64,000 nucleotides of DNA. It comes from Oegoconia quadripuncta. Taxonomy: Eukaryota > Arthropoda > Insecta > Lepidoptera > Autostichidae. Within the stretch, counting starts at the first letter, position 1. The number at the start of each line of letters is the position of its first letter. The stretch spans positions 24,425,771 through 24,489,770 of the forward strand of contig OX438743.1 in NCBI GenBank assembly GCA_949316235.1, read 5' to 3'. Below the pieces are notes generated by a model, which had not been told where the DNA came from, made no database searches, and worked only from the letters and a program-made list of their open reading frames with translations. Position numbers and translations under genes: made by a program. Shown here piece by piece: positions 33,217 to 42,734 of this stretch.

Positions 33217-33292
33217 TGTCCATGGGCGGCGGTGATTGCTTTCCATCAGGTGACCCGCATGCTGGTTTGCCGCCTTATCATATAAAAAAAAA
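33217..33292 (+). mobile_element. LINE-B 3' tail
   Basis: GCGGGTGTCCATGGGCGGCGGTGATTGCTTTCCATCAGGTGACCCGCATGC and the tail CTTATCATATAAAAAAAAA match the LINE-B end at 56620-56710. Confidence 0.8.
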
Positions 33293-33447
33293 ATTTGATC
33301 AAGTTTCAAAAGGAGACGGGAATTTCTGGATCTGGGATTTGTTGAAATAAGTACCGTATGGTGTCGGCACGTAATAAACATAAAATCATGGCGTCTCTTC
33401 CCGTGGGTCGTGTCGTAAAAGGCGACTAAGTGACTCCACCAAAAACA

Positions 33448-34015
33448 TATACAGAGTAAAATTTAATTCGTATAATTACTGTAATTACTGGTAACTTCAA
33501 CTTTCCCCAAGGACCCATAACCGAATTCGATCAAAACCCATACAAAGTAAACCATTATAAAACCAAGTCCAACAATTTCCGGCTATGGTTTTAACCGCCT
33601 CCGTGGCTCAATGTAAACAACACAGGGTTTACGAATCGGAGGTCGAGTTCGATCCCCAGCGGGGTACATGTTTAGTACTCGGTTTGGTTGGTGGTAGGGC
33701 ATTTTAAATGTCCGCCTGGCTAGCTACTACCATCTTATCTAAATCTGCCGCCAAACAGCAATGTTAATAGCATTGTTGTGATCCGGTTGTCAGAGATAAG
33801 ATAGCCAGTTCCCCAAATATTTGAGTTTCCGGGTCAGTACGCTTTCACCTTCGGCCTCATCTTCACTAACATCAGGTGTGATTGAGGTCAAGTGCATAAA
33901 AAAAGGTTCCTGGTGTAAGTTGTTCGTAATCAGGAGTGGAGTCATCACCCGAAAATTTTTGGAGTTCCATACTTGGTTGGTTGGTCCATGGTTTCAGAAT
34001 GGTTTGTATGGATAA
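33448..34015. mobile_element. M1 MITE split by SINE1
   Basis: The left M1 part (33448-33591) has CTTTCCCCAAGGACCCATAACCGAATTCGATC. The right part (33905-34015) has AAGTTGTTCGTAATCAGGAGTGGAGTC and TTGGAGTTCCATACTTGG. A full SINE1 lies between. Confidence 0.7.
33592..33904 (+). mobile_element. SINE1, inserted in M1
   Basis: Near-complete. The B box region is slightly shortened (GGAGGTCGAGTTCGATCCCC), and the tail is shortened to GGTCAAGTGCATAAAAAAA. Confidence 0.92.
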
Positions 34016-34026
34016 TCCAAAATACA

Positions 34027-34049
34027 CCCCACACACACACACACACACA
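34027..34049. repeat. (AC)n microsatellite
   Basis: About ten CA repeats. Confidence 0.9.
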
Positions 34050-34277
34050 TACACGCTCACAGATATGTTCGCACACAAACTCAACTCGATACCAGAAGAG
34101 TAATAGTAATAATTTTTGACTCATACGCAACTTATTTAATAATATTTTCTTTTATTTTTTTTCCTCATTGCCTATATACAATTAATTAAAAATTTACCTA
34201 TTAAGTACCTATAATGTTGTCTACCTGGATGGATGGTTACTATAATAATAACAATGCCGGGATCGAACACTGCTTCT

Positions 34278-34456
34278 TATAATAAACCAGAGCAGAATGT
34301 TCTTTATAGATAGATGTACACTATTATATATAATGAGAATACAATACAAGTTATATGCTATACAATAATAGTTAGGTATAATAATGAAATTAAAAATATA
34401 TACAATAGGTACTTTTTGAAGTCGGTGCCTGCCTAGCCTATAAAATACACAATCAA
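34278..34456. repeat. Left arm of a 179-bp inverted repeat
   Basis: From TATAATAAACCAGAGCAG to ATAAAATACACAATC. It pairs almost perfectly with 34793-34970, with a small difference at CCTGCCTAGCC against GGCTACGCAGG. The arm includes TTTTTGAAGTCGGTGCCTGC, related to the Helitron-end motif nearby. Confidence 0.9.
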
Positions 34457-34474
34457 CAAAACAGTAAAAATACG

Positions 34475-34515
34475 CCCCGAATACAGAACCTCCTCCTTTT
34501 TTGAAGTCGGTTAAC
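34475..34515 (+). repeat. Helitron-like end motif, copy 1
   Basis: ATACAGAACCTCCTCCTTTTTTGAAGTCGGTTAAC. The same motif recurs at about 35450, 35690 and 36150. Confidence 0.75.
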
Positions 34516-34534
34516 AAAGGAATTTTCATACAAT

Positions 34535-34700
34535 TTAAATACAATACAATACAATACAAATACTCTTTATTGCACAATTAACAAAAGATACATGAAGAAT
34601 ACAGCGTACATCATTAATCGCACAAAAAGGCGGCCTTATCGCTAACAGCGATCTCTTCCAGGCAAACCTTAGGGTAAAGATACAAGCTACCAGTAGGTGA
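34535..34700 (-). mobile_element. LINE 3' end with (TTGTA)n tail
   Basis: Plus-strand ACAATACAATACAATACAAATACTCTTTATTGCAC then GCTAACAGCGATCTCTTCCAGGC. Same family as 28140-28405 and 55440-55620. It lies within the loop of the 34.3/34.8-kb inverted repeat. Confidence 0.65.
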
Positions 34701-34792
34701 GGTTTGCACTAATAGTAGCAATAATACGGGTGTATTTTATATTTTATTTTTTAAATATTCAATTAATGAAGTTATTACTGTTTACTTTCATT

Positions 34793-34970
34793 CGATTGTG
34801 TATTTTATAGGCTACGCAGGCACCGACTTCAAAAAGTACCTATTGTATATATTTTTAATTTCATTATTATACCTAACTATTATTGTATAGCATATAACTT
34901 GTATTGTATTCTCATTATATATAATAGTGTACATCTATCTATAAAGAACATTCTGCTCTGGTTTATTATT
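34793..34970. repeat. Right arm of a 179-bp inverted repeat
   Basis: Reverse complement of 34278-34456. The 336-base interval holds a Helitron-like end motif and a LINE tail. Confidence 0.9.
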
Positions 34971-35112
34971 TTATACTTTTCAGTTATTATTATTGCAGTA
35001 GTTTAATTAAATTATTTTTTCCGGGTTTTTTGAAGTCGTTTTTTTTAAAATCCTTTTTATTTAATTCTTTTTAGTGTCTGGTCAGACATTACAAAATAAT
35101 AAAATATATTAA

Positions 35113-35442
35113 TTGACCAATATGGGCAGGCCTATGAAAGGTGCTGCTCGTTTAAATAACTGTCGGTCAAAAGAAACCGAAACTGAGAGGGTACTACGGC
35201 TTAAAAAAAATGCCTCACGGAACGCAATTTCGCGTTCCCAGGAGACGCCCGAAGCTCGCCGAGTACGTCTAGTAGCTATGAAAGATTACGCTAAATCACG
35301 TGTTCGTCGGGAAACTCCCGAACGGAACGAGCATAAACTCGGTCTTATACACGACCGGCTTGCCGAGGAGTCCGCTGAGCAGCGTGAGCACAGGCACGGC
35401 CTTATAATCATGAAAATCGGACTAATCGATGTACATACATAA
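35113..35442 (+). pseudogene. Helitron-like protein N-terminal remnant fused to an element 3' end
   Basis: The ATG-initiated frame (109 codons) is rich in Arg, Glu and Lys with repeated phrases ETPEARRVRLVAM, ETPERNEHKLGLI and SAEQREHRHGLI. This is the style of the N-terminal region of insect Helitron proteins (ETPEQREARL-type repeats). After HGLIIM the frame runs directly into the element's 3' sequence (ATCGATGTACATACATAAAG), so the Rep and helicase parts are deleted. I infer a non-autonomous derivative. No catalytic motif remains. Confidence 0.6.
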
Positions 35443-35880
35443 AGATTACAGAACCTCCTCCTTTTTTGAAGTTGGTTAAAAAAAGTTTTTAGTATTTATC
35501 CGTGGTTGCTAATCTCCATGATAATTTTTGTGCGATGGCGAACCTTCTCGCTCTTACAGGTTAGGTGGGCACTTGGGGTGTACCAGCTCGACTTGATGAT
35601 CTTCGATTTGTCATATTTATAGTTGATAATCACACCGACGTAAATTGGCTTAAAAATCTCGGACTAATCGATGTACATACATAAAGAATACAGAACCTCC
35701 TCCTTTTTTGAACTCGGTTAAAAAAAGTTATTAGTATTTATCCGTGGTTGCTAATCTCCCTGATAATTTTTGTGCGATTGCGAACCTTCTCGCTCCTACA
35801 GGTTAGATGGGCAGTTCGGGTGTACCAGCTCGACCTGATCATCTTCGATTTGTCATATTTATTGCTGACAATCACACCGA
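35410..35880 (+). repeat. Tandem duplication of Helitron-like 3' region
   Basis: Two units of about 240 bases share AATCGATGTACATACATAAAG, the CCTCCTCCTTTTTTGAA motif, TAGTATTTATCCGTGGTTGC, GCGAACCTTCTCGCTC and GGTGTACCAGCTCGAC. Unit 1 is about 35413-35651 and unit 2 about 35652-35880, diverged by a modest number of substitutions. Confidence 0.85.
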
Positions 35881-35974
35881 CCTTCTCTACACTTTTTCCA
35901 TACAAACCCAAACTGTATCTACTTAGTTTCCCTGTGTAAAAACTACAAAATCGTCTAAATGTGTAATGCCATTC

Positions 35975-36190
35975 TGATGTTTACCATGATTACACAAAAA
36001 CTACTGGACCGATTGCGCTGAAATTACAATGGGACCAACTCGACGGTATCCCCTTTCATTTACAAAAAGAACCATGTGAATCAACCGCCAAATCTCGGAG
36101 ATATCGGTGTACATACATTAAAAAAAAAAAAAAAAAAAATACGCGCCGAATACAGAACCTCCTCCTTTTTTGAAGTCGTTTAAAAATACA
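35975..36190 (+). mobile_element. Helitron-like 3' end
   Basis: AAAAACTACTGGACCGATTGCGCTG ... GGAGATATCGGTGTACATACATT, a poly-A run, then GCCGAATACAGAACCTCCTCC and TTTTTTGAAGTCGTTTAAA. It aligns to the 35.4- and 35.7-kb ends. Confidence 0.6.
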
Positions 36191-36329
36191 AGAGCAATCT
36201 TAGTTTAAGGAGCAGGGCCCATTAATTTTACTTAAGTATATTTGTTATGTACCTCCTAATTCTTTAATTCGCTGATTGTAACTTAGCCTAAGTTTGAGTC
36301 AATAAACTTTTTATTTATTTATTATTTTT

Positions 36330-36728
36330 AAATTCGATTCGATTATGGCTTCTTGAGGAACGTTGTTCTTAATTAAGAGTGGCGTCACCAGTTAATGGTT
36401 TTTTTTTTTATGCTTCAATCACACCTGTTGTTAAGTCAAGATGAGGCCGAAGGTGGAAGCGTACTGACCCTGAAACCCCATCTTATTTGGGGGACTGGCT
36501 ATTTTATCTCTGACAACCGGAACACAACAATACTATTAACATTGTTGTTTGGCGGCAGATTTAGATAAGATGGTGGTAGCTACCCAGGCGGACATTTAAA
36601 ATGCCCTACCACCAAACCGAGTACGACCTCCGAATCGTTAACACAATGTTGTTTACATTGAGCCACATAGGTGATTAATAACTCGGTGATGGAATTACAC
36701 GACTTCAAATTCATCCTGTAGATTGCAG
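36330..36728. mobile_element. M1 MITE right part split by SINE1
   Basis: TTCGATTATGGCTTC ... GAGTGGCGTCACCAGTTAATGG lies left of the SINE (to 36398). GATGGAATTACACGACTTCAAATTCATCCTGTA lies right of it (36689-36721). Together they give the M1 right terminus. Confidence 0.7.
36399..36673 (-). mobile_element. SINE1, inserted in M1
   Basis: Minus strand. The tail is TTTTTTTTTTATGCTTCAATCACACCTG, and the body continues to CGAATCGTTAACACAATG and GAGCCACATAGGTG. The B-box part (ACATGTACCCCGCTGGGG) has been deleted between ACCGAGTA and CGACCTCC. Confidence 0.88.
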
Positions 36729-36857
36729 GTTTTAGCGGCGATGGGATCACCCCCAGTCGCGTGTGGATTTCTGTTTATATCGTAAAGTGAACCGTGGATG
36801 TTGTTACAAGCATTAAACTATTAATGTTTGAACATGTTTGGGACATCTCTGACCCAA

Positions 36858-37228
36858 TTTTTTTTTTTATGCACGACGGGTTCGTACTTGACCTCAATCA
36901 CACCTGATGTTAAGTGAAGATGAGGTCGAAGGTGGAAGTGTACTAACTAACCCGGAAACCCCAACACATTTGGGGGGCTGGCTATCTTATTATATCTTAA
37001 TAATGAAATATTATAATATAAAATAATAATTTTGTAATATAAAAACCTTTTTTTTAAAAGAGCGACTTCTCGAGTTTCTTGCTTGTTCTTCTCAGGGGAA
37101 AATTGCCTTTTGAACAAGCAGTAGCTTTAAAAATGTAAAATCTGATTATTTTAAGTGTACCCTGTGTACCTACAAAATAAAGCATTTTTTGATTTTGATT
37201 TTGATATCTCTGACAACCGGAACACAAT
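36858..37228 (-). mobile_element. SINE1, 5'-truncated and split by LINE-L
   Basis: Tail part 36858-36990 (TTATGCACGACGGGTTCG ... GGGGGGCTGGCTATCTTAT). It resumes at 37205-37228 (TATCTCTGACAACCGGAACACAA). LINE-L tail sequence sits between. Confidence 0.85.
36991..37204 (+). mobile_element. LINE-L 3' UTR inserted in SINE1
   Basis: TAATGAAATATTATAATATAAAATAATAATTT ... GAGCGACTTCTCGAGTTTCTTGC ... AATAAAGCATTTTTTGATTTTGATTTTGA, ending in the GATTTT-type tail of this family. Confidence 0.85.
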
Positions 37229-37274
37229 TTATTTACGGAACCGGAATTTGGGATAAATGTCGTGAGGTTATGTA

Positions 37275-37665
37275 TTAGGTCCTTAGGTACCTAAGATATT
37301 GGCGTTTTGTACCATCTCCATACAAACACTTTTGATTTTTTTTGGGAACGGCAAATCCAAATTTAGCTAAACTTTGTGTGTATTATCGGATAACATTAAG
37401 TTAAGTATAGGCAGCGTTAATTTTTAAAAGTAACCGCTTTATAAAAGTTGCAGCGAATCTAAGAAATGGTTATGGGAAGCACATGAAAAGAGCTCTGTTC
37501 AATTTTTTTTTATTATGTGATTTAGCCCAGAAATTAAAAAAATATTTCATGTGAAACCTTGAAATAATATTCTATTTTCCAAATAATATAGCTTTGAAAA
37601 TCGCAGGAATCGGTACATATGATTAACGAAGAAATAAAACTCCAATTTCATAGGTAAAGACCCAA
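37275..37665. mobile_element. Mariner-like MITE (391 bp)
   Basis: The termini are TTAGGTCCTTAGG and, reading inward, TTGGGTCTTTACCTATGAAATTGG, flanked by TA on both sides (37273-37274 and 37666-37667). The interior is the reverse complement of 25132-25548. The left terminal repeat is more diverged than the right. Confidence 0.78.
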
Positions 37666-37905
37666 TATTAAATATTAAAGCCTGTAATACATAACCTCAC
37701 GCCTGCCTTAAATGCGTTAAGAAGGGTTACATTTTTGTAATTTAAAATAAATAACTGCTACATTAACTACCTGTTTGGTGTATAGTGGTTAGAATCTCTG
37801 ACCACTATACCAATAGGTCGCGGGTTCGAATCCCGCTAGGGGCATATGTTTGTGTAATGAATGTGTATTTCATTTATAATAAGTATTTATTTACAACAAA
37901 ATAGT

Positions 37906-39852
37906 ACATTGTGATATAAGGGCCCAAAGTTGATCATTGCAGCCGAGGCTTGATTGCTAGCCCGAACCGTAGGTGAGGGCTACAAAAAAAGCTGAGGCTG
38001 CAATTATCAATGGGCACGTGTGTCACACGACGTTTTATAACACATTTGTGAGGAAATAAATAAAACATGGGGCTACTGAAATGAATAAATCTTTAATTAT
38101 TTGTTAAAACAGTTATAAAAACCAGAACAATTTGAAAAATGTAGTACTACGTTGCCAGTCGGCATTTGTAACATAGTCGTACTGTTAACTGTCTTCCTCT
38201 CACTCTCCTGAGTGAAAGTAGGAGAAATGAGACCAGAATAGGGCTCTGGCTCTGTAGTTAAGGGCTGCGGCGGCGGAGGTGGCTGCGGCGGCGGAGATGA
38301 TGGCGGGATGTATGTGCTCGTTGATGGTCGAGAGTCAGCACGGCCCGGCTCCAAATTAATATTTTTTGTAATACAGGAACTGATTTTTTCTTTATTCCTG
38401 ACTGAATCGTGAATGTAGCCCTCGGCGACGTTGGAGGAACGCCACCCTCCGTGGCGTTTCAGTGTCAATATATCCGCTCCTGAATCGGCGAGCAATGTAG
38501 CCGAGGACCTTCTAAAACTGTGCCCTGTGTATTCATGTGCGTTCTGTAAGTTGAGAAAAGTGGCGATTTGTTTAGGCATCATTCCAAATTTATTACGGCC
38601 GATGGGTTGGCTGGTGCATTTACCATTCTGGTAATTTAGAAAAAATCGATTAGTCTTCGCTTTTGTGGAACGGAGTGCTGCGTATTTCGTTACGATTTCA
38701 TAAAAAGGTTGTTGTATTGTAAATGAGCGTGGTATTTTATTCTTTGTGTTCTTGATCTGGACAAGGAGAATTCGCCCATGGTCCTCGACATCATCAGTGG
38801 TTATATTTGTCAGCTCTTGACGTCTGCATGCACCATTTATGCCGAATATTAATGCAACCTGAAAAGAAACAAAAACTGTGTAAGTAGGTATAAAATAAAA
38901 CCGAAGTAGGTACTTATCTAGTTATATCGTAAATAAATACGAAAATTAAAGGAATTATGTTTAATAATTTAGTTTTAACTGACCTTTGTTGCCAAATATC
39001 GGCTATCCGGAGCTTCTTTCAAGTATTTCTCAATATCATCAGCCGCAAATACTTTAGATTTCTTGCTGGTAAAGCCTTCACCTTTTCTTTTCAGGTAAGC
39101 CAGCAAATTTGAATACGGCTTAATATCAACACCATGTTTCGTTCTCACAACACTTTTAAGCATTGAATATTGACTCCACAACGTGCTCGGCTTATATTTT
39201 TGTGAGAGTTCCATGAAGTAGGCTAAAAAAATGCTTTCTGAAAATGAATGAGCATTTTTGTTTTTTTTCCAGAGTATGAAATTTTCGTACGCTTGCAAGT
39301 ACACCTCAACTGATTTTTCAGGTAGAAGGCTTAAAGTAGCTTGTTTCGCCGCGTTTTTAAGATCCGGGGGCGTAGATTCCATGAAATCCTCGTCGCTTGA
39401 AGACATTTTTGCAAATTTTCACAGAGCGCGCGAAATAACTTTTACTTTTTTTGCTCACAAATTAGCGCTGCGCGCGCACAAGCGTTTTTTTTTAATTAGG
39501 CAAAGGATACTGCAGACAGCCAGTACAGACAGCCACTAACAAATTAGGAAATTAAAGTTTTGTGTTCTTATTATAAATAAATGGTTGTTATTTCTTGTCG
39601 AAACTGATTGAAATAAAGATTAATAATTTATTTTAGTGTACAAATACCTCTCAAAGTATTTAATTTTTTAAAATTTTTATCAATTTTCGGAATAAAAACT
39701 CTTTGCTAGGATTAAAAAAATTACCATAGACGAAACTTCTTGACATTTAAAAAAAAAAAAACCGTACTACTTTTTAGCCCGAGGCCAAAATGCGCCACTT
39801 TTTGAACCTGTTTTTCATAGAAAAAATACCACTTTTCGAGCAAATGTGTTAT
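37906..39852 (-). mobile_element. Crypton-like tyrosine-recombinase transposon, apparently intact
   Basis: An element of about 1.95 kb defined by what interrupts SINE2. It carries one gene, a tyrosine recombinase, and no reverse transcriptase or other transposase, which is the Crypton gene plan. The left end holds an imperfect palindromic region (37920-38020: GTTGATCATTGCAGCCGAGG against GAGGCTGCAATTATCAATG, inner TAGCCC...GGGCTA). Copies of CAAATGTGTTATAAA lie at 38034-38048 (inverted) and 39841-39855 (right edge), with a looser CATTGTGATATAA at the left edge. Exact ends are uncertain by several bases. It could instead be an unclassified tyrosine-recombinase element. Confidence 0.7.
38097..39406 (-). 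CDS. Tyrosine recombinase, two exons, 394 aa
   Basis: Exon 1 is 39406-38984 (141 codons, ATG start MSSSDED) and exon 2 is 38858-38097. The 125-base intron has donor AAG|GTCAGT and acceptor TTTTGTTTCTTTTCAG| and joins in frame with no stop codon. Residues 15-135 look like the helical core-binding N-domain (LSLLPEKSVEVYLQAYENFI ... SQYSMLKSVV). The catalytic domain keeps every expected residue: R153 in GACRRQEL, a Lys cluster at 177-182, H254-x-x-R257 in GHSFRRSSAT, H277/W280 in RHGGW, and nucleophile Y289 in AEGYI. The C-terminus is a Ser/Pro-rich tail (about 310-350). Such enzymes cut and rejoin DNA through a phosphotyrosine link. No RT gene adjoins, so a Crypton-type element is more likely than DIRS. 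The intact frame suggests recent activity. Confidence 0.85.
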
Positions 39853-39885
39853 AAATGTATTTATGTATATCAACCATCTGGTTCA

Positions 39886-40090
39886 TTCATAATGCGAACA
39901 TCCAAGGCAAGGAACTCCCTTCCGGCGTCAGTCTTTCCTGAATCCTACAACCTTTGATCTTCAGGAGCAGGGTATTCACTGCATGTAGGGCATCTACTGA
40001 GATCGCGTGCTTCATCCTCGACCATATCGTCACTTCCCATCAGGTGAGATTGTGGTCAAATGCGTATCCAGTTAACCATTAAAAAAAAAA
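39886..40090 (+). mobile_element. LINE-A 3' end inserted in SINE2
   Basis: TTCATTCATAATGCGAACATCC ... CCTTCCGGCGTCAGTCTTTCCTGAATCC ... CATCAGGTGAGATTGTGGTC ... CCAGTTAACCATTAAAAAAAAA. It gives the intact LINE-A tail used to date the 14.5-kb MITE. A short duplication of the region around GACC(A/T)..GGGCATCTACTGAG is disturbed near 39970. Confidence 0.82.
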
Positions 40091-40165
40091 TCCGGTATCC
40101 ACAACACAAGCCTATAATTGCTTATTGTGGAACTAGATGGCGCTGTGTGCATGTCTAAGGATATT

Positions 40166-41720
40166 ATTATTATTAGTATGCTTGGCCAATTAATTTTGCA
40201 AACATTTCTAGATTGTAATGGTGTTCTAATTTTTACAAGCTTTTATTTCGCTTGCAATGTTCGTATTCATAACCCGCAACCTTTTGGTTAGTTGCTAACC
40301 ACTACACAGGTATGATTTCATAATCATCCATGGACATCACCAGCTCATTCTGGTCATTCATGATCTAATATTTAAACAATCATTTTATACACTACCTACC
40401 GAGAATTACCTAACCATTTCAATCGACTACATTCACTAAATCTGTTGAACAAATCCAGACCTAGTACGGAAGCTGCCAGCTAACGAGGCAAATGTATGGA
40501 AATTGGTGGAATCCAGTCAAGGCTGTTGGCAATTCGATTATCCGGCCGTGCATCCATCACGATCAGTTGCAGGCCTACTGTCAATCTCGAAGCAACTACC
40601 ATGGGTTCGGTTTTAAAATTGCGATATTTCCTTGCGACTTCATTTTTCCGTCTTCCTTGCTGTGGAGACAACAACGTATGGGTTTTAAGAATTTGCGCAC
40701 ATCGGAGTCGAAATCTTCGGGTCCGGAAGTACAACGATATCTCGTCGCGCTTGCTTGAGACCTGCGCGATAAACGTTTATGTCGCACCAGGTAATTTTTG
40801 TCCTGCTCATTCGTTTGGACGGAATATACAACTATCCCACTCTCATTACTACGTCGCGCGCGACAAACGATGTCATGACAAACGGGGGCTGGGTGACAAA
40901 AGAGCTGCCAGCTACCTCGGGTAGTGAATTAGCTTTGTCAATACTAAAGATCCCTAAATACGTTGCGACTACGTCACGACCGCTTCATATTTTTCCTGAA
41001 CTCTGTAGCACGTAAAAAAAAAAATATACCCGTCTTCGCGTGGTACTTTACCGACCGACTTTTACCGACTTTGCACCAAAAAGCAAGCAAGATTTGAGCT
41101 TTCTAACGGCTATAAGCTCACCCCCAGTAACGTAGGTCCGGACTTCATTTGGAGGCTCCACTGAGAAACAGCGTTGGGTTGCTGCTGCTGAGTTGGAGAC
41201 CGTTTTAACTCCACATTGACATCGACAATTGGATGGCAAACACAATGTTTACTTTTTATATGTGTCTCGACTGTGTAATACTTGTACCTGATTGGTTGTG
41301 TCATAATTTTTTCTATCTTTCGTACTATGTATTTTGTATAAAGGTCGTGAAATTATAAGTAAATCAAGCAATTATCGTCTGAGCTCTACTAAGTACTAAC
41401 TCAATTACGCAGCAACATAAGCAGGATTTATAAAAGTCATTCGGATCTCGACAGTGAACATTGGTAACACCGCCAGTTTTCCGGTTAACTGAAAATAGCA
41501 ACGGGCGAGCTTCAATTAACTTTTAATGAGGACCTATCTCACAGGGGACTGTTAGAGTGCTGACGAATTGTTCCGTTCAAATCAACAGAACGTTTCTGAG
41601 CGATGTTTTGTTTAGGTACTTCAAATATACCTACTTATAGCGCTGCTCTGTAGCGTATGCAGTCAAAAAAATTAGACAAATATCGAACGTAAATACTGCT
41701 CGATGAGTATATTTTAGTTA
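40166..41720. other. Unassigned stretch with repeat fragments
   Basis: A SINE2-like head piece lies at 40262-40312 (GAATCC-type head degraded: AACCCGCAACCTTTTGGTTAG). CTGCTCATTCGTTTGGACGG AATATACAACTATCCCA at 40802 recurs at 57173. A TATA-like TTGTATAAAGGTCGTG near 41335 and CAGTGAACATTGGTAACACC near 41453 could be part of a solo LTR, but this is not demonstrable. The overlapping open frames at 40480-40924 look like chance. Confidence 0.4.
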
Positions 41721-41724
41721 TTTC

Positions 41725-42430
41725 CATAGCCTGATGTCTTACGGTATCTTGCTATGGGGAAATGCCGCGGATATAAATAAAATCTTTGTTTTACAAAAAC
41801 GAGCCGTTCGCGCAATTTATCAATTGAGACCTGCAGTGTCACTTAGAGACAGATTTAAAGAGTATAATATTCTAACCTTTTCGTCACAGTACATTTTTGA
41901 AAATCTAATATAGGTATGTCAAAAAAAATATGGCATCATTTAGGAAAAATAGTGATAAACATGATGTCAATACAAGAAATAAAGATAAACTTGCAGGTCA
42001 TATAAGTCGCCTCCACAAAGTCAGTAATTCATTCAAAGGGTTATGTATACGCTTTTTCAATAAAGTTCCTGTTGATATACAAAATCTTCCTTTCAATAAA
42101 TTTAATGATACTATAAAACAGAAATTTATTAAGAAAGCATATTATAAAATATCAGATTATTTAGATGATAAACAATCATGGACGTAACCAGCCCGTTCGC
42201 ATAACCAGGCTATTTCACAATTAATAATGAAATATTATAATATAAAATAATAATTAATATTTTTGTAATATAAAAACCTTTTTTTAAAAGAGCGACCTCT
42301 CGAGTTTCTTGCTTGTTCTTCTCAAGGGAAAATTGCCTTTTGAACAAGCAGTAACTTTAAAAATGTAATATCTGACTATTTTAAATGTACCCTGTGTACC
42401 TAAAAAATAAAGCATTTTTTGATTTTGATA
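41725..42430 (+). pseudogene. LINE-L ORF2 C-terminus, 3' UTR and tail
   Basis: Frame 1 (41725-41910) encodes the end of an RT-type ORF2: MSYGILLWGNAADINK, LQKRAVRAIYQL and SLRDRFKEYNILTF. A one-base shift near 41910 moves to the next frame (41930-42187: RNKDKLAGHISRLHKV, GLCIRFFNKVPVDIQNLP, ending DDKQSWT*). The 3' UTR (CAGCCCGTTCGCATAACCAGG ... AAGCATTTTTTGATTTTGAT) completes it. This is the longest LINE-L copy in the window. The SYGILLWG / LQKRAVRAI signature is typical of insect non-LTR elements. Confidence 0.85.
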
Positions 42431-42456
42431 TATCGGATGAGTTTTTTACCGTAAGG

Positions 42457-42644
42457 AATCTGCCGCCAAGCGGCAATGTTAAGCATTGTTGTGTTCCTGT
42501 TGTCAGAGATAAGATAGCCAGTCCCCCAAATGTGTTGGGGTTTCCGGGTCAGTACGCTTCCACCTTCGACCTCATCTTCACTTGACATCAGGTGTGATTG
42601 AGGTCAAGTACCAACCCGCGTTATGCATTAAAAAAAAAAAAAAA
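42457..42644 (+). mobile_element. SINE1, 5'-truncated
   Basis: Starts at AATCTGCCGCCAAGCGGCAATG and runs to a 15-base A tail. Confidence 0.9.
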
Positions 42645-42734
42645 ACTATGCTCAAGGGCAGATCTACGCTTCAGTAACATTCTGAAATACGGGTCTTGGA
42701 GGTTTTCTAAATTTTAAGTTTCCAGTTATTGTGT

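Larger units (their letters stand above)
37767..40165 (+). mobile_element. SINE2 split by the recombinase element and by LINE-A
   Basis: The SINE2 head and body lie at 37767-37905 (CCTGTTTGGTGTA ... GGTTCGAATCCCGC ... AAGTATTTATTTACAA). SINE2 resumes at about 39853-39885 (AAATGTATTTATGTATATCAACCATCTGG) and again at 40089-40165 (CCGGTATCCACAACACAAGC ... TAGATGGCGCTGTGTGC). An unbroken SINE2 such as 51746-52015 shows these three parts are contiguous in the family. Two separate insertions therefore split this copy. Confidence 0.85.

Noticed and set aside
33872..34130. Open frames with Cys/Val repeats
   Set aside because: They arise from translating the (AC)n microsatellite.
37906..39852. DIRS-type retrotransposon as the identity of the recombinase element
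   Set aside because: No reverse transcriptase, RNase H or methyltransferase sequence lies between the element ends.
40480..40924. Four overlapping open frames on both strands
   Set aside because: Mutually overlapping, no motif, and part of the sequence recurs at 57.17 kb as a repeat.
41240..41475. Solo LTR suggested by TTGTATAAAGG and AACATTGGTAACACC
   Set aside because: I could not find matching TG...CA ends or a target duplication.
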